A stretch of DNA of 64,000 nt from JBGSPQ01 sp964346765 (GTDB lineage Bacteria; Patescibacteriota; Gracilibacteria; UBA1369): NCBI GenBank assembly GCA_964346765.1, contig CAYFWB010000006.1, forward strand, positions 1 to 64,000, in the 5' to 3' direction. Positions 1 to 7,800 of the stretch are shown here, in pieces; position 1 is the stretch's first letter, and each line of letters begins with the position of its first letter. The notes below the pieces were generated by a model. It saw nothing but the letters and a program-made list of their open reading frames with translations. It made no database searches and had not been told where the DNA came from. The position numbers and the translations under genes were made by a program.

Positions 1-1
1 A

Positions 2-160
2 ATGAAATGGTTGTTTGTTCAGCGACAAACAAATAAAAAATATGGAATGGGTATTCGCCAAGGTTATGTATTTCGCAGTGCTCCCAAAAAGAAGGCATTT
101 CAAATGTTGACTCGGTGCTTTGCAGATTTTCCATGTTATTTGTTTAAGTTTGCTTTTTAG
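2..160 (+). CDS. 3' end of a truncated ORF, unknown product
   Basis: An open frame runs from the left edge to a TAG stop at 158-160. It encodes 52 visible residues that begin MKWLFVQRQTNKK and are rich in Lys, Arg, Phe and Tyr. The ATG at position 2 may be internal, because the frame is open to the window edge. The composition (basic and aromatic, ending CYLFKFAF) looks like a real protein tail. No family is recognised. It is more likely the end of a longer gene than a complete small protein. Confidence 0.4.
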   Translation: MKWLFVQRQTNKKYGMGIRQGYVFRSAPKKKAFQMLTRCFADFPCYLFKFAF

Positions 161-271
161 CTGATGATTGGCGGTGATATTACAGATTTGTTCATGTTCT
201 ATCAACTCTTTTTGACTTTTAAGGATTGACTTTGGAAGGATGATAGCTTTAAATTGCAGAGGTATTTTGAG

Positions 272-573
272 GTGTGGCGCAGTTGGAGCGCCCGCGGCCT
301 ACAAAAAGTGCGCAAATGCGCGCGGNNNNNNNNNNNNNNNNNNNNNNNNNNNNNNNNNNNNNNNNNNNNNNNNNNNNNNNNNNNNNNNNNNNNNNNNNNN
401 NNNNNNNNNNNNNNNNNNNNNNNNNGATGAAGGTCGCTTATATTTTGAAAACTGAAAAAAACGGGGTGTGGCGCAGTTGGAGCGCCCGCGGCCTACAAAA
501 AGTGCGCAAATGCGCGCGGGTAAGAAACGGAGTCAGATGAAGGTCGCTTATATTTTGAAAACTGAAAAAAACG
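272..573 (+). repeat. 110-bp tandem repeat carrying a tRNA 5' half, interrupted by an assembly gap
   Basis: A unit starting GTGTGGCGCAGTTGGAGCGC and ending in an A-rich tract appears at about 466-575 and, in part, at 272-325. Its 3' part recurs at 426 and 536, giving a period of 110 bp. The first 15 bases of each unit are identical to the 5' end and D-arm start of the tRNA-Pro gene that follows, but the rest of the unit cannot fold as a tRNA. These are tRNA 5' fragments, not working tRNA genes. Confidence 0.75.
326..425. other. Assembly gap of 100 N
   Basis: There are exactly 100 N, the usual placeholder for a gap of unknown size. If the repeat were perfect with a single 110-bp step, only 16 bases would be missing. 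The tandem repeat is the likely cause of the break, and the true number of repeat units is unknown. Confidence 0.95.
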
Positions 574-648
574 GGGTGTGGCGCAGTTGGCTAGCGCGCA
601 TGGTTTGGGACCATGAGGTCGGAGGTTCGAGCCCTCTCACCCCGACCA
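572..648 (+). tRNA. tRNA-Pro (anticodon TGG), CCA encoded
   Basis: The acceptor stem CGGGGTG pairs with CACCCCG, followed by discriminator A and an encoded CCA. The anticodon stem CATGG/CCATG holds the loop TTTGGGA, giving anticodon TGG. The T-arm GGAGG TTCGAGC CCTCT is present. It directly follows the tandem repeat whose units copy its first bases. Confidence 0.95.
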
Positions 649-667
649 GGTTTTTGCCGAAAAGTGG

Positions 668-1678
668 CTACATTAGAATCAATGAGGCCACTGAAAAATA
701 AATGAGCAGGCTTAGAATGTCCTGAATTACCGTCGCGAAGGGGCCGCCCGCGATTGCCGGGTCTTTTTTTGCCGATACTAAAGCCCAGGTTATTCCAACG
801 GCAACAAATGTTGCCATTGTAATAGTTAAAATGAGTGAGATGCCTATTGTAAGAGCTATTCTTATGGAACTGAACCATAAATAAACTATTCCCGTCATGG
901 TTGAGCCGATAATGCCGCCGATCAGGAGGCCGGCGGCCATTTCGCGGAGGGCGTAGGGGATCATGTTGATTTGTTCAACCGCCAGAGAGCGAATGAGGAT
1001 TGTTTGTGATTGCTGGCCGACGGCCGCGCTTAAATAAACAATAACGGGTATGAAAAAAGCCAAAATCAATTCTTGTTCAAGTGACGAGTGAAAATGGCTG
1101 ACAACTCTGGTTGTTAATAGTCCGCCCAAGAGTCCAATCAAAAGTGACGGCAGTCTGACCGCGGACATTTTTAAAAAGCTAGATTTAAGGAGTTTTTTGA
1201 AGTGTCGGCCTTTTCCCTGGATACCCGTCATTTTTAACATGTCTTCAACGTGTTCCCAGTGAAGGATATCCAAAATTACGTCTGAAGGTATTACTCCCAA
1301 AAGAATATGATTTTTATCCACAACGGGTACGGCTTTGATATTTGTTTTTATCGCAAGGTAGGCGGCTCTTTCCTGATCTGTCGACGGATGAACAACGGAC
1401 AGTTTTTTCGTCATTAATGACGAAACTTTTTTATCCGGTTTCGTATTTAATAATTCCTTTATTGAAACCGCCCCTTTTAATCTTCCTTTGGCATCCACAA
1501 CATATGTGTAATCCACTGTTTCGTAACTTCTTTTAGGATCCTTAAGTCGTGTTAATACATCGGATATTTTTTCTGTTCCGCGGGCTTTGGCAATTTCCTT
1601 TACCATGTTAAATTTTGCCGATTCTTCATGAGTCCGGGCTTTTGTTCCACCTATAGAATTGTTGGTCGGGTTTTTCAT
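668..1678 (-). CDS. mgtE: MgtE-family magnesium transporter, short N-terminus
   Basis: Mg2+ (possibly Co2+) channel/transporter of the inner membrane, 336 aa. Two CBS domains (about residues 38-145) precede five hydrophobic segments from about residue 174. Family hallmarks are FFIPVIVYLSAAVGQQSQT near 209-226 and KKDPAIAGGPFATVIQD near 304-320, matching the MgtE pore. The usual N-terminal superhelical MgtE_N domain is almost absent: the CBS pair begins near residue 35, so the protein is about 100 residues shorter than standard MgtE. The ATG at 1678 follows a -10 box (1696-1701). The gene ends 20 bp from tRNA-Pro, on the opposite strand. Confidence 0.9.
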   Translation of the reverse strand: MKNPTNNSIGGTKARTHEESAKFNMVKEIAKARGTEKISDVLTRLKDPKRSYETVDYTYVVDAKGRLKGAVSIKELLNTKPDKKVSSLMTKKLSVVHPSTDQERAAYLAIKTNIKAVPVVDKNHILLGVIPSDVILDILHWEHVEDMLKMTGIQGKGRHFKKLLKSSFLKMSAVRLPSLLIGLLGGLLTTRVVSHFHSSLEQELILAFFIPVIVYLSAAVGQQSQTILIRSLAVEQINMIPYALREMAAGLLIGGIIGSTMTGIVYLWFSSIRIALTIGISLILTITMATFVAVGITWALVSAKKDPAIAGGPFATVIQDILSLLIYFSVASLILM

Positions 1679-1695
1679 TTAATAGAATTCTCTAT

Positions 1696-1723
1696 ATTAT
1701 AGCTTATTTAGAAGCAAAAACAA
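1696..1723 (-). promoter_or_regulatory. Promoter of mgtE
   Basis: On the minus strand, TTGTTT (1718-1723), a 16-bp spacer and TATAAT (1696-1701) lie 17 bp upstream of the mgtE ATG. The -35 element lies in the T-tract of the terminator that ends the upstream pilin-like gene. Confidence 0.65.
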
Positions 1724-1750
1724 AAGCCCCGCTCAGATGAGCGGGGCTTT
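1723..1750 (-). terminator. Rho-independent terminator of the pilin-like gene
   Basis: The stem AAAGCCCCGCTC / GAGCGGGGCTTT has a 4-base loop and is followed on the minus strand by TTTTGTTTTTGC. It lies 20 bp after the stop of the gene at 1771-2175. Confidence 0.85.
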
Positions 1751-1770
1751 AACTGTTAAAATATGTGTTT

Positions 1771-2175
1771 CTAGACATCTCCACCGGCACCAAGTCCTCC
1801 AAGGACAGTGCTGACGATAGCGAATGCCAATAGAATGATCACGATACCAACGATAGCGTACATGATGATCTTTTTACCTTTATCAACTTTTTCCTGTTCA
1901 CCGGCGGCAGTAACATATAGAACTCCACCGTAAATAATCATGATTACGGATATTAATCCCAAAAATCCAAGAAAGAAGTTCAGGAATGTCAAAACAAGTT
2001 GTCTTAAACTGTCTTGTCCACCGGTAGCTTCTGCAAGCCTTCCGGGTTGATCAGTAGGGCTGATTAATCCGCCCTGCGCAAATGCAGGTATGAATTGGAA
2101 AAGTACCAATCCGACAGCCATTAGTGTAAAAACCAACAGTGTCTGTTTAACGATTTTTTTAGTTTTATTTGACAT
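1771..2175 (-). CDS. Pilin-like small membrane protein (T4SS_pilin/VirB2-like)
   Basis: 134 aa with an N-terminal signal-like helix (about residues 11-33, cleavage plausible after PAFA), a Gly/Gln-rich linker, and two long hydrophobic helices (about 65-90 and 103-125) joined by the charged loop TAAGEQEKVDKGKK. This two-helix plan matches TrbC/VirB2-like pilins and the T4SS_pilin proteins common in CPR genomes. Membrane or surface location is inferred. It is transcribed alone, with its own promoter (2218-2246) and terminator (1723-1750). A relative without a signal peptide is at 39797-40144. No other secretion genes are adjacent, so a pilus role is unproven. Confidence 0.7.
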   Translation of the reverse strand: MSNKTKKIVKQTLLVFTLMAVGLVLFQFIPAFAQGGLISPTDQPGRLAEATGGQDSLRQLVLTFLNFFLGFLGLISVIMIIYGGVLYVTAAGEQEKVDKGKKIIMYAIVGIVIILLAFAIVSTVLGGLGAGGDV

Positions 2176-2217
2176 ATTGTTGATGGTAAAGAGTTATTTT
2201 GTTTTATTCATCAGTAA

Positions 2218-2246
2218 ATTGTAGCAGAAAAAACTGTGAAAGACAA
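2218..2246 (-). promoter_or_regulatory. Promoter of the pilin-like gene
   Basis: On the minus strand, TTGTCT (2241-2246), a 17-bp spacer and TACAAT (2218-2223) precede an untranslated leader of about 35 nt before the ATG at 2175. Confidence 0.65.
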
Positions 2247-2264
2247 GTTAAATAAGACAATATT

Positions 2265-3230
2265 TCAAATTATATCAAGATAACCGGTGACGGATACAAA
2301 TTGAACTTCGGGCTCAAGCCTAATATCGAATTTATCTCCTACTCGCTCGCGCATGATATGCGCCAGCTCTATAACGTCTTCTTGAGTGGCGTTTCCAAGG
2401 TTTATAAGCCAATTGGCGTGTTGATGCGATACCTGTATTTGCCCCACTTGCAACCCCTTGCATCCGCACTGATCCAATAAATAACCGGCGGCGAGTTCGG
2501 GGTTGGGGTTTTTGAAAAAACTGCCTGTTGTTTTACCGGTCGGCTGTTTTCCCGATCTTGATTTTAGTATTTTGACTATTTCATCTTGAGCTTTTTGAGT
2601 TTCATGATCCTGACTTGGCTTTAATGTCATTGTCACCTGAAGAATTATATCTCCGCCTTTGTTTTGTTTGATTTTTGATGATCTGTAATCGAAACTGAAA
2701 TAATTTTTATTTACTTCATGGATGCCTTTTTCTTCGTTATATATTTTTGCGGATGTCAGTAAGTCCTTGATTTCAGTTCCAAAGGCGCCCGCGTTACCTC
2801 TGGCGGCGCCTCCTATAGTTCCGGGTAAACCGGTTAGTTTTTCAAGGCCGGTGAGGTTGTTTTTGATAGCTGTCTGGATCACCTGAGAAAGCAGTGCACC
2901 GGCGTCCGCTGTGATTTGATTATCGTTTACAGTTATTTGGTCGGACGTTATTTTTATTACTAATCCTCTAAATCCCTCTTCATTAAAAATCAGGTTACTG
3001 CCTCCACCGAAAATGAATACCGGGATTTGCAGTTGGTTCGCGTCGTTAAGCAGTTTTGGTAATTGTTCGATGTCATTAAGTTCATAAAACAGGTCGGCCG
3101 TGCCACCGATTTTGATTGTAGTGAAGTCGGAAAGTGAAATATTTTGTTGCGTCTCCGAGTGTTTTTCTGTGAATTCTTGGTAGATTTTGTGCATTTTTGT
3201 GGGAAAAGTTGTCTGATTTGACACCGACAC
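2265..3230 (-). CDS. murB: UDP-N-acetylenolpyruvoylglucosamine reductase
   Basis: FAD enzyme that reduces UDP-GlcNAc-enolpyruvate to UDP-MurNAc with NADPH in the cytoplasm (peptidoglycan precursor pathway). FAD-binding motifs IGGTAD (41-46), GGGSNL (75-80) and GLPGTIGG (134-141) are followed by YRSSK (182-186), GSFFKNP (236-242, catalytic Ser) and LEPEVQF (305-311, catalytic Glu). Length 321 aa fits the family. The frame opens with GTG at 3230; an ATG at 3194 (MHKIYQEF) is an equally plausible start. murD lies about 9 kb away rather than in one cluster. Confidence 0.93.
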   Translation of the reverse strand: MSVSNQTTFPTKMHKIYQEFTEKHSETQQNISLSDFTTIKIGGTADLFYELNDIEQLPKLLNDANQLQIPVFIFGGGSNLIFNEEGFRGLVIKITSDQITVNDNQITADAGALLSQVIQTAIKNNLTGLEKLTGLPGTIGGAARGNAGAFGTEIKDLLTSAKIYNEEKGIHEVNKNYFSFDYRSSKIKQNKGGDIILQVTMTLKPSQDHETQKAQDEIVKILKSRSGKQPTGKTTGSFFKNPNPELAAGYLLDQCGCKGLQVGQIQVSHQHANWLINLGNATQEDVIELAHIMRERVGDKFDIRLEPEVQFVSVTGYLDII

Positions 3231-3283
3231 ATTATTTTAATATCATCCTTTTTGCTGTTTTAACAGTTTTTCTTGAAAAATGG

Positions 3284-3359
3284 GCCACCTTAGCTCAGCC
3301 GGTAGAGCGGCCGCCTTGTAAGCGGTAGGTCGTCGGTTCGAACCCGACAGGTGGCTCCA
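3284..3359 (+). tRNA. tRNA-Thr (anticodon TGT), CCA encoded
   Basis: Acceptor GCCACCT/AGGTGGC, discriminator T and encoded CCA. D-arm GCTCAGCCGGTAGAGC. The anticodon stem GCCGC/GCGGT carries the loop CTTGTAA (anticodon TGT). T-arm GTCGG TTCGAAC CCGAC. Confidence 0.95.
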
Positions 3360-3363
3360 GTAA

Positions 3364-3449
3364 GGGTCGGTACTCAAGCGGTCAACGAGGATGGACTGTA
3401 AATCCATTGGCTTATGCCTTCGAAGGTTCGAATCCTTCCCGGCCCACCA
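3364..3449 (+). tRNA. tRNA-Tyr (anticodon GTA), CCA encoded
   Basis: Acceptor GGGTCGG/CCGGCCC, anticodon loop CTGTAAA (GTA), a long class-II variable arm, T-arm GAAGG TTCGAAT CCTTC, then A and encoded CCA. It starts 4 bp after tRNA-Thr, so the two are probably co-transcribed. Confidence 0.95.
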
Positions 3450-3477
3450 AAAAAGCGTTTTTATAGCGCTTTTTTTT
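3450..3477 (+). terminator. Terminator after the tRNA-Thr/Tyr pair
   Basis: The stem AAAAAGCG (3450-3457) / CGCTTTTT (3467-3474) with a 9-base loop runs into a T-tract directly after the tRNA-Tyr CCA. Confidence 0.75.
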
Positions 3478-3491
3478 GTTATCACTGTTTT

Positions 3492-3516
3492 CACCTTAAA
3501 GGTAACCTTTAAGGTG
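3492..3516. repeat. REP family 1, copy 1
   Basis: A 25-bp palindrome made of the 11-bp units ACCTTAAAGGT and ACCTTTAAGGT with one base (A) between them, closed by C and G. It pairs with copy 2 lying 19 bp downstream, like a REP doublet. Confidence 0.9.
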
Positions 3517-3535
3517 AAATTGGGTTGGCCGAACC

Positions 3536-3560
3536 CACCTTAAAGGTAACCTTTAAGGTG
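3536..3560. repeat. REP family 1, copy 2
   Basis: Identical to copy 1 and in the same orientation. The 19-bp spacer between them holds a short hairpin (GGGTT...AACCC). The doublet separates the tRNA pair from the GC-rich gene. Confidence 0.9.
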
Positions 3561-3578
3561 GGTTGGAATTTGACCTTG

Positions 3579-3621
3579 AGCGCGCCCGCGGAAGGTGGGG
3601 GCTTTTGGGTACGGGCGCGCT
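3579..3621 (-). terminator. GC-rich hairpin after the foreign-looking gene
   Basis: The perfect inverted repeat AGCGCGCCCG (3579-3588) / CGGGCGCGCT (3612-3621) lies 10 bp past the stop of the minus-strand gene at 3631-4629. There is no T-tract, so termination is a guess; it may only protect the 3' end of the transcript. Confidence 0.4.
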
Positions 3622-3630
3622 TGTCTCTAA

Positions 3631-4629
3631 CTACGGGGACGGGGAGCGGATGAGGTGGACGCTTACCCGCTTGTTTTGCGGGTAGCCGGCCATCACTTTC
3701 GAATCCGTCCACGTCTTCCCGTCTTCGCAGGTGACGCGAAGTCGAGGTGGGGCGTTGGCGTAACTGGTGGTGCAACCCCGCGGGAGGGTGCAGTCCACCA
3801 GCCGCCAAAGGTTGGTGCACTGGATGTCCAGCGCCGGCCTGTAGATAGCCGGGCGCGTAGCGCCCGGCGTGACGGCGTTCGGCGGGTAAGGTTGCTGGCC
3901 AGTGGGGGGCTGGAGAACCTCGCCTGTTGCGGGCGGTGGGGCCGGCGTTGGTGCCGGCTGAGCCACCACCGTTGGGGCGGGCGGGGCCGTCTGTGCCGGA
4001 GGTGAAGTGGTTTCAGCGACTTCTGTGGGCCGATTCTTCCACCACTCAAACCCCTTATTCCCTACAAAAAGCAGAAGCAAAAAGACTCCCACTCCTACAA
4101 GGACTACCGCAATCGGTTGCCACCTCCTGCCGAGGACTCGACCGATGGAGCCGAGCCCGTGGGCGATGTGCCCTAAGGCTCGCCAAAGGCCGCCCGCGAG
4201 GGCGGCCAAAGCCCTGAGAATCCAGAAGATTCCGGCCTCGATGAGCCCGAGAAGCCATCCGAAGAATGACTTCTTGGGCGGTTCTGGGGGCGGCGGGTCG
4301 GCCGCATACCGCTGCGCCGCGGCGGATAAGTCCTGTCGCAACGACTCAATCGTCACGATTGCAGGGTCGAACCCCTGCACCCCCTCTGTTTTCATCCAGT
4401 TCAACGTTTTTTTTAGTTGACGGTCACCAATGCACCCCTCTAGGGACATGACATGTCCCCGAAGCGGCTCTTGATTGATTTGCTCGGGTGTGAGCCCTTG
4501 CAGACTCAACCAAGCAACGACCTCTTTGGAGGTGAGTGGCTCGGGGTCGCTCGGCGGCGGGGAGCCGCCTGCTCCGGAGGACGGGGCGGGGTTCGGGTCA
4601 GAGGTGGGGGGATTCGAATTCGAGCTCAT
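3631..4629 (-). CDS. Proline-rich single-pass membrane protein, foreign base composition
   Basis: 332 aa, not recognised. Order: Ser/Pro-rich start; a helical domain (about 30-105) with LTSKEVVAWLSLQGLTPEQ; PPPPEPPKK; a long amphipathic/hydrophobic stretch (about 121-162); a strong membrane helix QPIAVVLVGVGVFLLLLFVG (171-190); a Pro/Thr/Ala linker; and a C-terminal Cys-containing domain (about 268-332, Cys in DIQCTN, VDCTLP, RGCTT and VTCEDG) that probably sits outside the cytoplasm. Start: ATG at 4629 with a good AAGGAG site 7 nt upstream, preferred over the ATG at 4758. GC content is far above all neighbours and the ribosome site is unusually strong, suggesting recent transfer. Confidence 0.7.
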   Translation of the reverse strand: MSSNSNPPTSDPNPAPSSGAGGSPPPSDPEPLTSKEVVAWLSLQGLTPEQINQEPLRGHVMSLEGCIGDRQLKKTLNWMKTEGVQGFDPAIVTIESLRQDLSAAAQRYAADPPPPEPPKKSFFGWLLGLIEAGIFWILRALAALAGGLWRALGHIAHGLGSIGRVLGRRWQPIAVVLVGVGVFLLLLFVGNKGFEWWKNRPTEVAETTSPPAQTAPPAPTVVAQPAPTPAPPPATGEVLQPPTGQQPYPPNAVTPGATRPAIYRPALDIQCTNLWRLVDCTLPRGCTTSYANAPPRLRVTCEDGKTWTDSKVMAGYPQNKRVSVHLIRSPSP

Positions 4630-4776
4630 GGTAGTTCTCCTTGCCCTTTTCGGGCTGTTAGTGTTCTCCGGCTCTGTGCCGGTTTGAGTTGTGCGTAAAC
4701 CGATGCGAAGCGCACCGGCGTTTATTCGTTCACCATATGAATCCCGTGAATTAATCACAAATAGTTATAAAGACAA

Positions 4777-4838
4777 GCGAGCCTAAAATCGTCCTTCCAA
4801 TTTCTACCGCGTATTAAAGGACGGTTTCAGGCCCGCTA
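4777..4838 (-). terminator. Long imperfect inverted repeat at the 3' end of the FHA gene
   Basis: AGCGAGCCTAAAATCGTCCTT (4777-4797) pairs, with four mismatches, with the sequence ending at 4838. The right arm overlaps the stop codon of the gene at 4836-9359. It may terminate that transcript, or it may mark the edge of the GC-rich insertion. Confidence 0.45.
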
Positions 4839-7800
4839 CTTGTTTAGGCCGTTTTGTAAAAGATCAAATTCTTCGGCGGATAAATTTTTTACGGCTTCCA
4901 CCTCCTTTGAAGCGACTTCTTTTGCCAATTCATGAAAGTAAAACGCGCGATCACCGTTACGCACATGCTCCAAGCATTTACCAAGCTTTTGTGCGGTGAT
5001 TTTCCCGCGAAGTTCATATAGTTTTTCTTTCAGGCCTGAATGAGTCTCTTCTTCAAAAAACGGCGGCTCATCCAAATAGTCAAAATCGTCATCTTCACCG
5101 GCCAAAATTTCATCCTTCCATTTGTTCATCCTTTCCAAAAGAGCTTCCCATCTTTCGTTCAACTTCCGCATTTTGGCTTCTTCTATCGTTTTTCGTTTTG
5201 TTTCCAATGCATTTTGAACGCCCAACTCCAACATCTGAGGTTCAAAACCCAGATCGCGGTAGGCCAAATATCCGTTTGAAACTGCTTCCTGCAATAGTCC
5301 ATTGAAATAAAAAGAGTTTTCATGCCCTTCAATGACAAGCTCGGCAATGTACCGGGCGGTTTTAACGTATTGTCTCCACCAGCTTGTCTTTACATCCGCC
5401 CAACTTTCGGTGAAGGGATAAGAAACAACATCGGCTATGGCCGCTTCTCCTTCTTTGTTCTTACCCGCGAAGGCGGTATTTTTTACTTTGGAACGAATAT
5501 TTATGAGTGTCCCCTGTACTTCCACGTTGAACTTATCCGCCATCCGTTCTATTCTTTTATCTGCGACTATATGACATAGATCGCTCATGGCTTCGAATGA
5601 TTCGACCGATTGATCGGCTTCAAAAAGGGTTCTTCTTACTTTGGCCGCGTTTTCTATAAGCCGCATGTTTTGCTCATGACAGGCGCGCAAGTACTCTCTG
5701 CTTAATTGGTCAGCGCGGGCATCTTCCGCCTTCTCTTTTTCTATTCTGAAATTGGCGTGATCGACAAGAGAGTGCAATTCTTTGATTTTTTCTTTTATTT
5801 CAGCCTCTTCTTTGATCGCGGTGATGTCATCGTTGAGCTTACTAACCGGGAATAGGTTCATCCACAGCAGTTTATTCAGAATTTTTAATTGTTTTTCCAA
5901 TTCAGACGGATTGTCGGTGTCGGGGTTGAAATCTTGCGCGGCGGAAACAGCACAACTGAATGCTTTTCTAGCTACAAACAGCGCTTTTTGAACTATATAC
6001 GATCTTTCTATTGATTGTTCGGGGCTTAGGTGTAATTCAATATTTTGATCTTTTATGGCTATTTCTTCTACCGTAAAGACTTCGCGCAGTTTTTTGCCGC
6101 CGCAAAGCGCGCGGAGCTCGCCTATGGTTTCCAACGGATCGCCTTGTTCATGCTCAAGCTGTTCAAACAGCTTTCTGATTGTTAATACTATGTCGATTTT
6201 TTCGGCGTATTTATCAGTAGTAGACAAAGTGATTTCTTCTTCGCTGAAAAAATCCATCTCTTGGATAAACTTGGCGATTTCTATAGAGCCCAGGTCGGCG
6301 ATTGCCTTTTCACGACGTTCAGCCGCCTGTAGTTCGCGGTTGACTCCCACTTTCAGCAATTTGCCGATTCTTTTGAAGCCGTTAAGCAAATGGTATTGGT
6401 AATCGGGATACGTGGCTTCGCCAGCTTTTAGATAACGGGCAATACGTCTTTGCGCCTGTTCTTTGAGCTCTTTTTCAGTGACCCCGAATTTGGGAACAAA
6501 AGTGGCTGTTTCTTCGCTTAGATCCAGCAGCATATCTAACGTGGGGAAAAATTTTGCGTCAAAAACCGGATTATTTGGATCCCAATTTTCTATATCCTTC
6601 CATAATTGTTTGAATTCGGTGGAGTACCATCTGCCGGCATATTCGGCGAGCGTTTCTCCTTCGCTTTTATGTGATGAGGGGAGTGTGGGTAAATCCAATT
6701 CTGTCAGTCGACAAATATTTTCATGATCCACCAGGTCTTGTTCAGCAGTGGTTCTGTCCGCTTCTATAATTCTTTCCAATGCTTCATCCACCATATTTTT
6801 TGCATAGGGTAGAAGTGCTTCGGGAGTGAAAGCGTGATCTTTTCCAAGGATGTGCAGGTCATATCTGCCAATTCTGACAGTGTCCCCTTCTCTGACTTCA
6901 ATGGGATTGGTTGTGGGGGAGCCGTAAATGCCGTTTTCATTTTTTATCTGCACCTGCCCACCTATCCAGTTCACAAGCAAGGTTTCGGGATCGTCGCGGT
7001 TTTTCATTATTTCCGCCATAAATTCTTCCACATAGTACTTGGGCTTAATTGTTTCTCTGGACGGGTTGATTAGTTCATCGGTGCAGGCCAGGTGTGAGCC
7101 GAAAGTTCTTGAAGGCACCAACATAGGACGCAGGTTGGCTTTGTGGCGTTCTTCAAAGTCGACCAGTTTTACGACCCAACCCCGCCACGCTATTTTGGCG
7201 GTTTCGGGGTTTTCGTTGGACCTTATATGTAAGGTCTGACATCCTTCTTTTTGTTTTCTAGCTTCTATTTTGGCCTCTCTTCTTCTTGCGATTATTTCCG
7301 CGTGCTTCGCCTCCTGCTCTTTCATAATGTCTTCAATGGTTTTTTCCTGTCGCATTTTGGCCAATCTGGAGCGTTGCTGTTCTTCGAATTGTTTTCTGGG
7401 CTCTTCGCTTCTGGCTCTTAATTGTCTGTATTCTTCAGGGGGCTTGCATCCAATGTGAAAGTCGGAGTCCAGCTTTTCGATTTCGTTTAGTATGTCTTCC
7501 AGTTCGCGCATTTGATCCGTGTCATCCATAAAATCTTTAATTAGCCTTCTTCTGGTTTGTTCCAAAATATTCAGTCTCTGACCCATATGCATGGCAAGTT
7601 CGTCTTTGCTGATTTCACCCGGTGTTTCCAAGGTTATTTCAACGGTGGCTTCACCGGAGCCAAGCTCAAATTCCTGGCCGGATTTTAGCGGAGTCCAATC
7701 TTTGATCGTGGATTTTTGATCTTTCAATTTGGTTATTCCGGTTTTTGAATTAATCTCAACCGAATTCTGGCGAATCCTGATATAACAATGAATGTCTTCA

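Noticed and set aside
466..535. Additional tRNA genes in the tandem repeat
   Set aside because: Only the 5' bases match tRNA-Pro; no anticodon arm, T-arm or acceptor partner follows.
3243..3494. 83-residue minus-strand frame over the tRNA pair
   Set aside because: It is the antisense of tRNA-Thr and tRNA-Tyr; frames like this (GKDSNLRR...SGSNRRPTAYKAAALP) are classic mis-annotations of tRNA genes.
3655..4420. Several long plus-strand frames in the GC-rich segment
   Set aside because: High GC removes stops by chance. Only the minus-strand frame has a ribosome site and a coherent layout (membrane helix, Pro linker, Cys domain).
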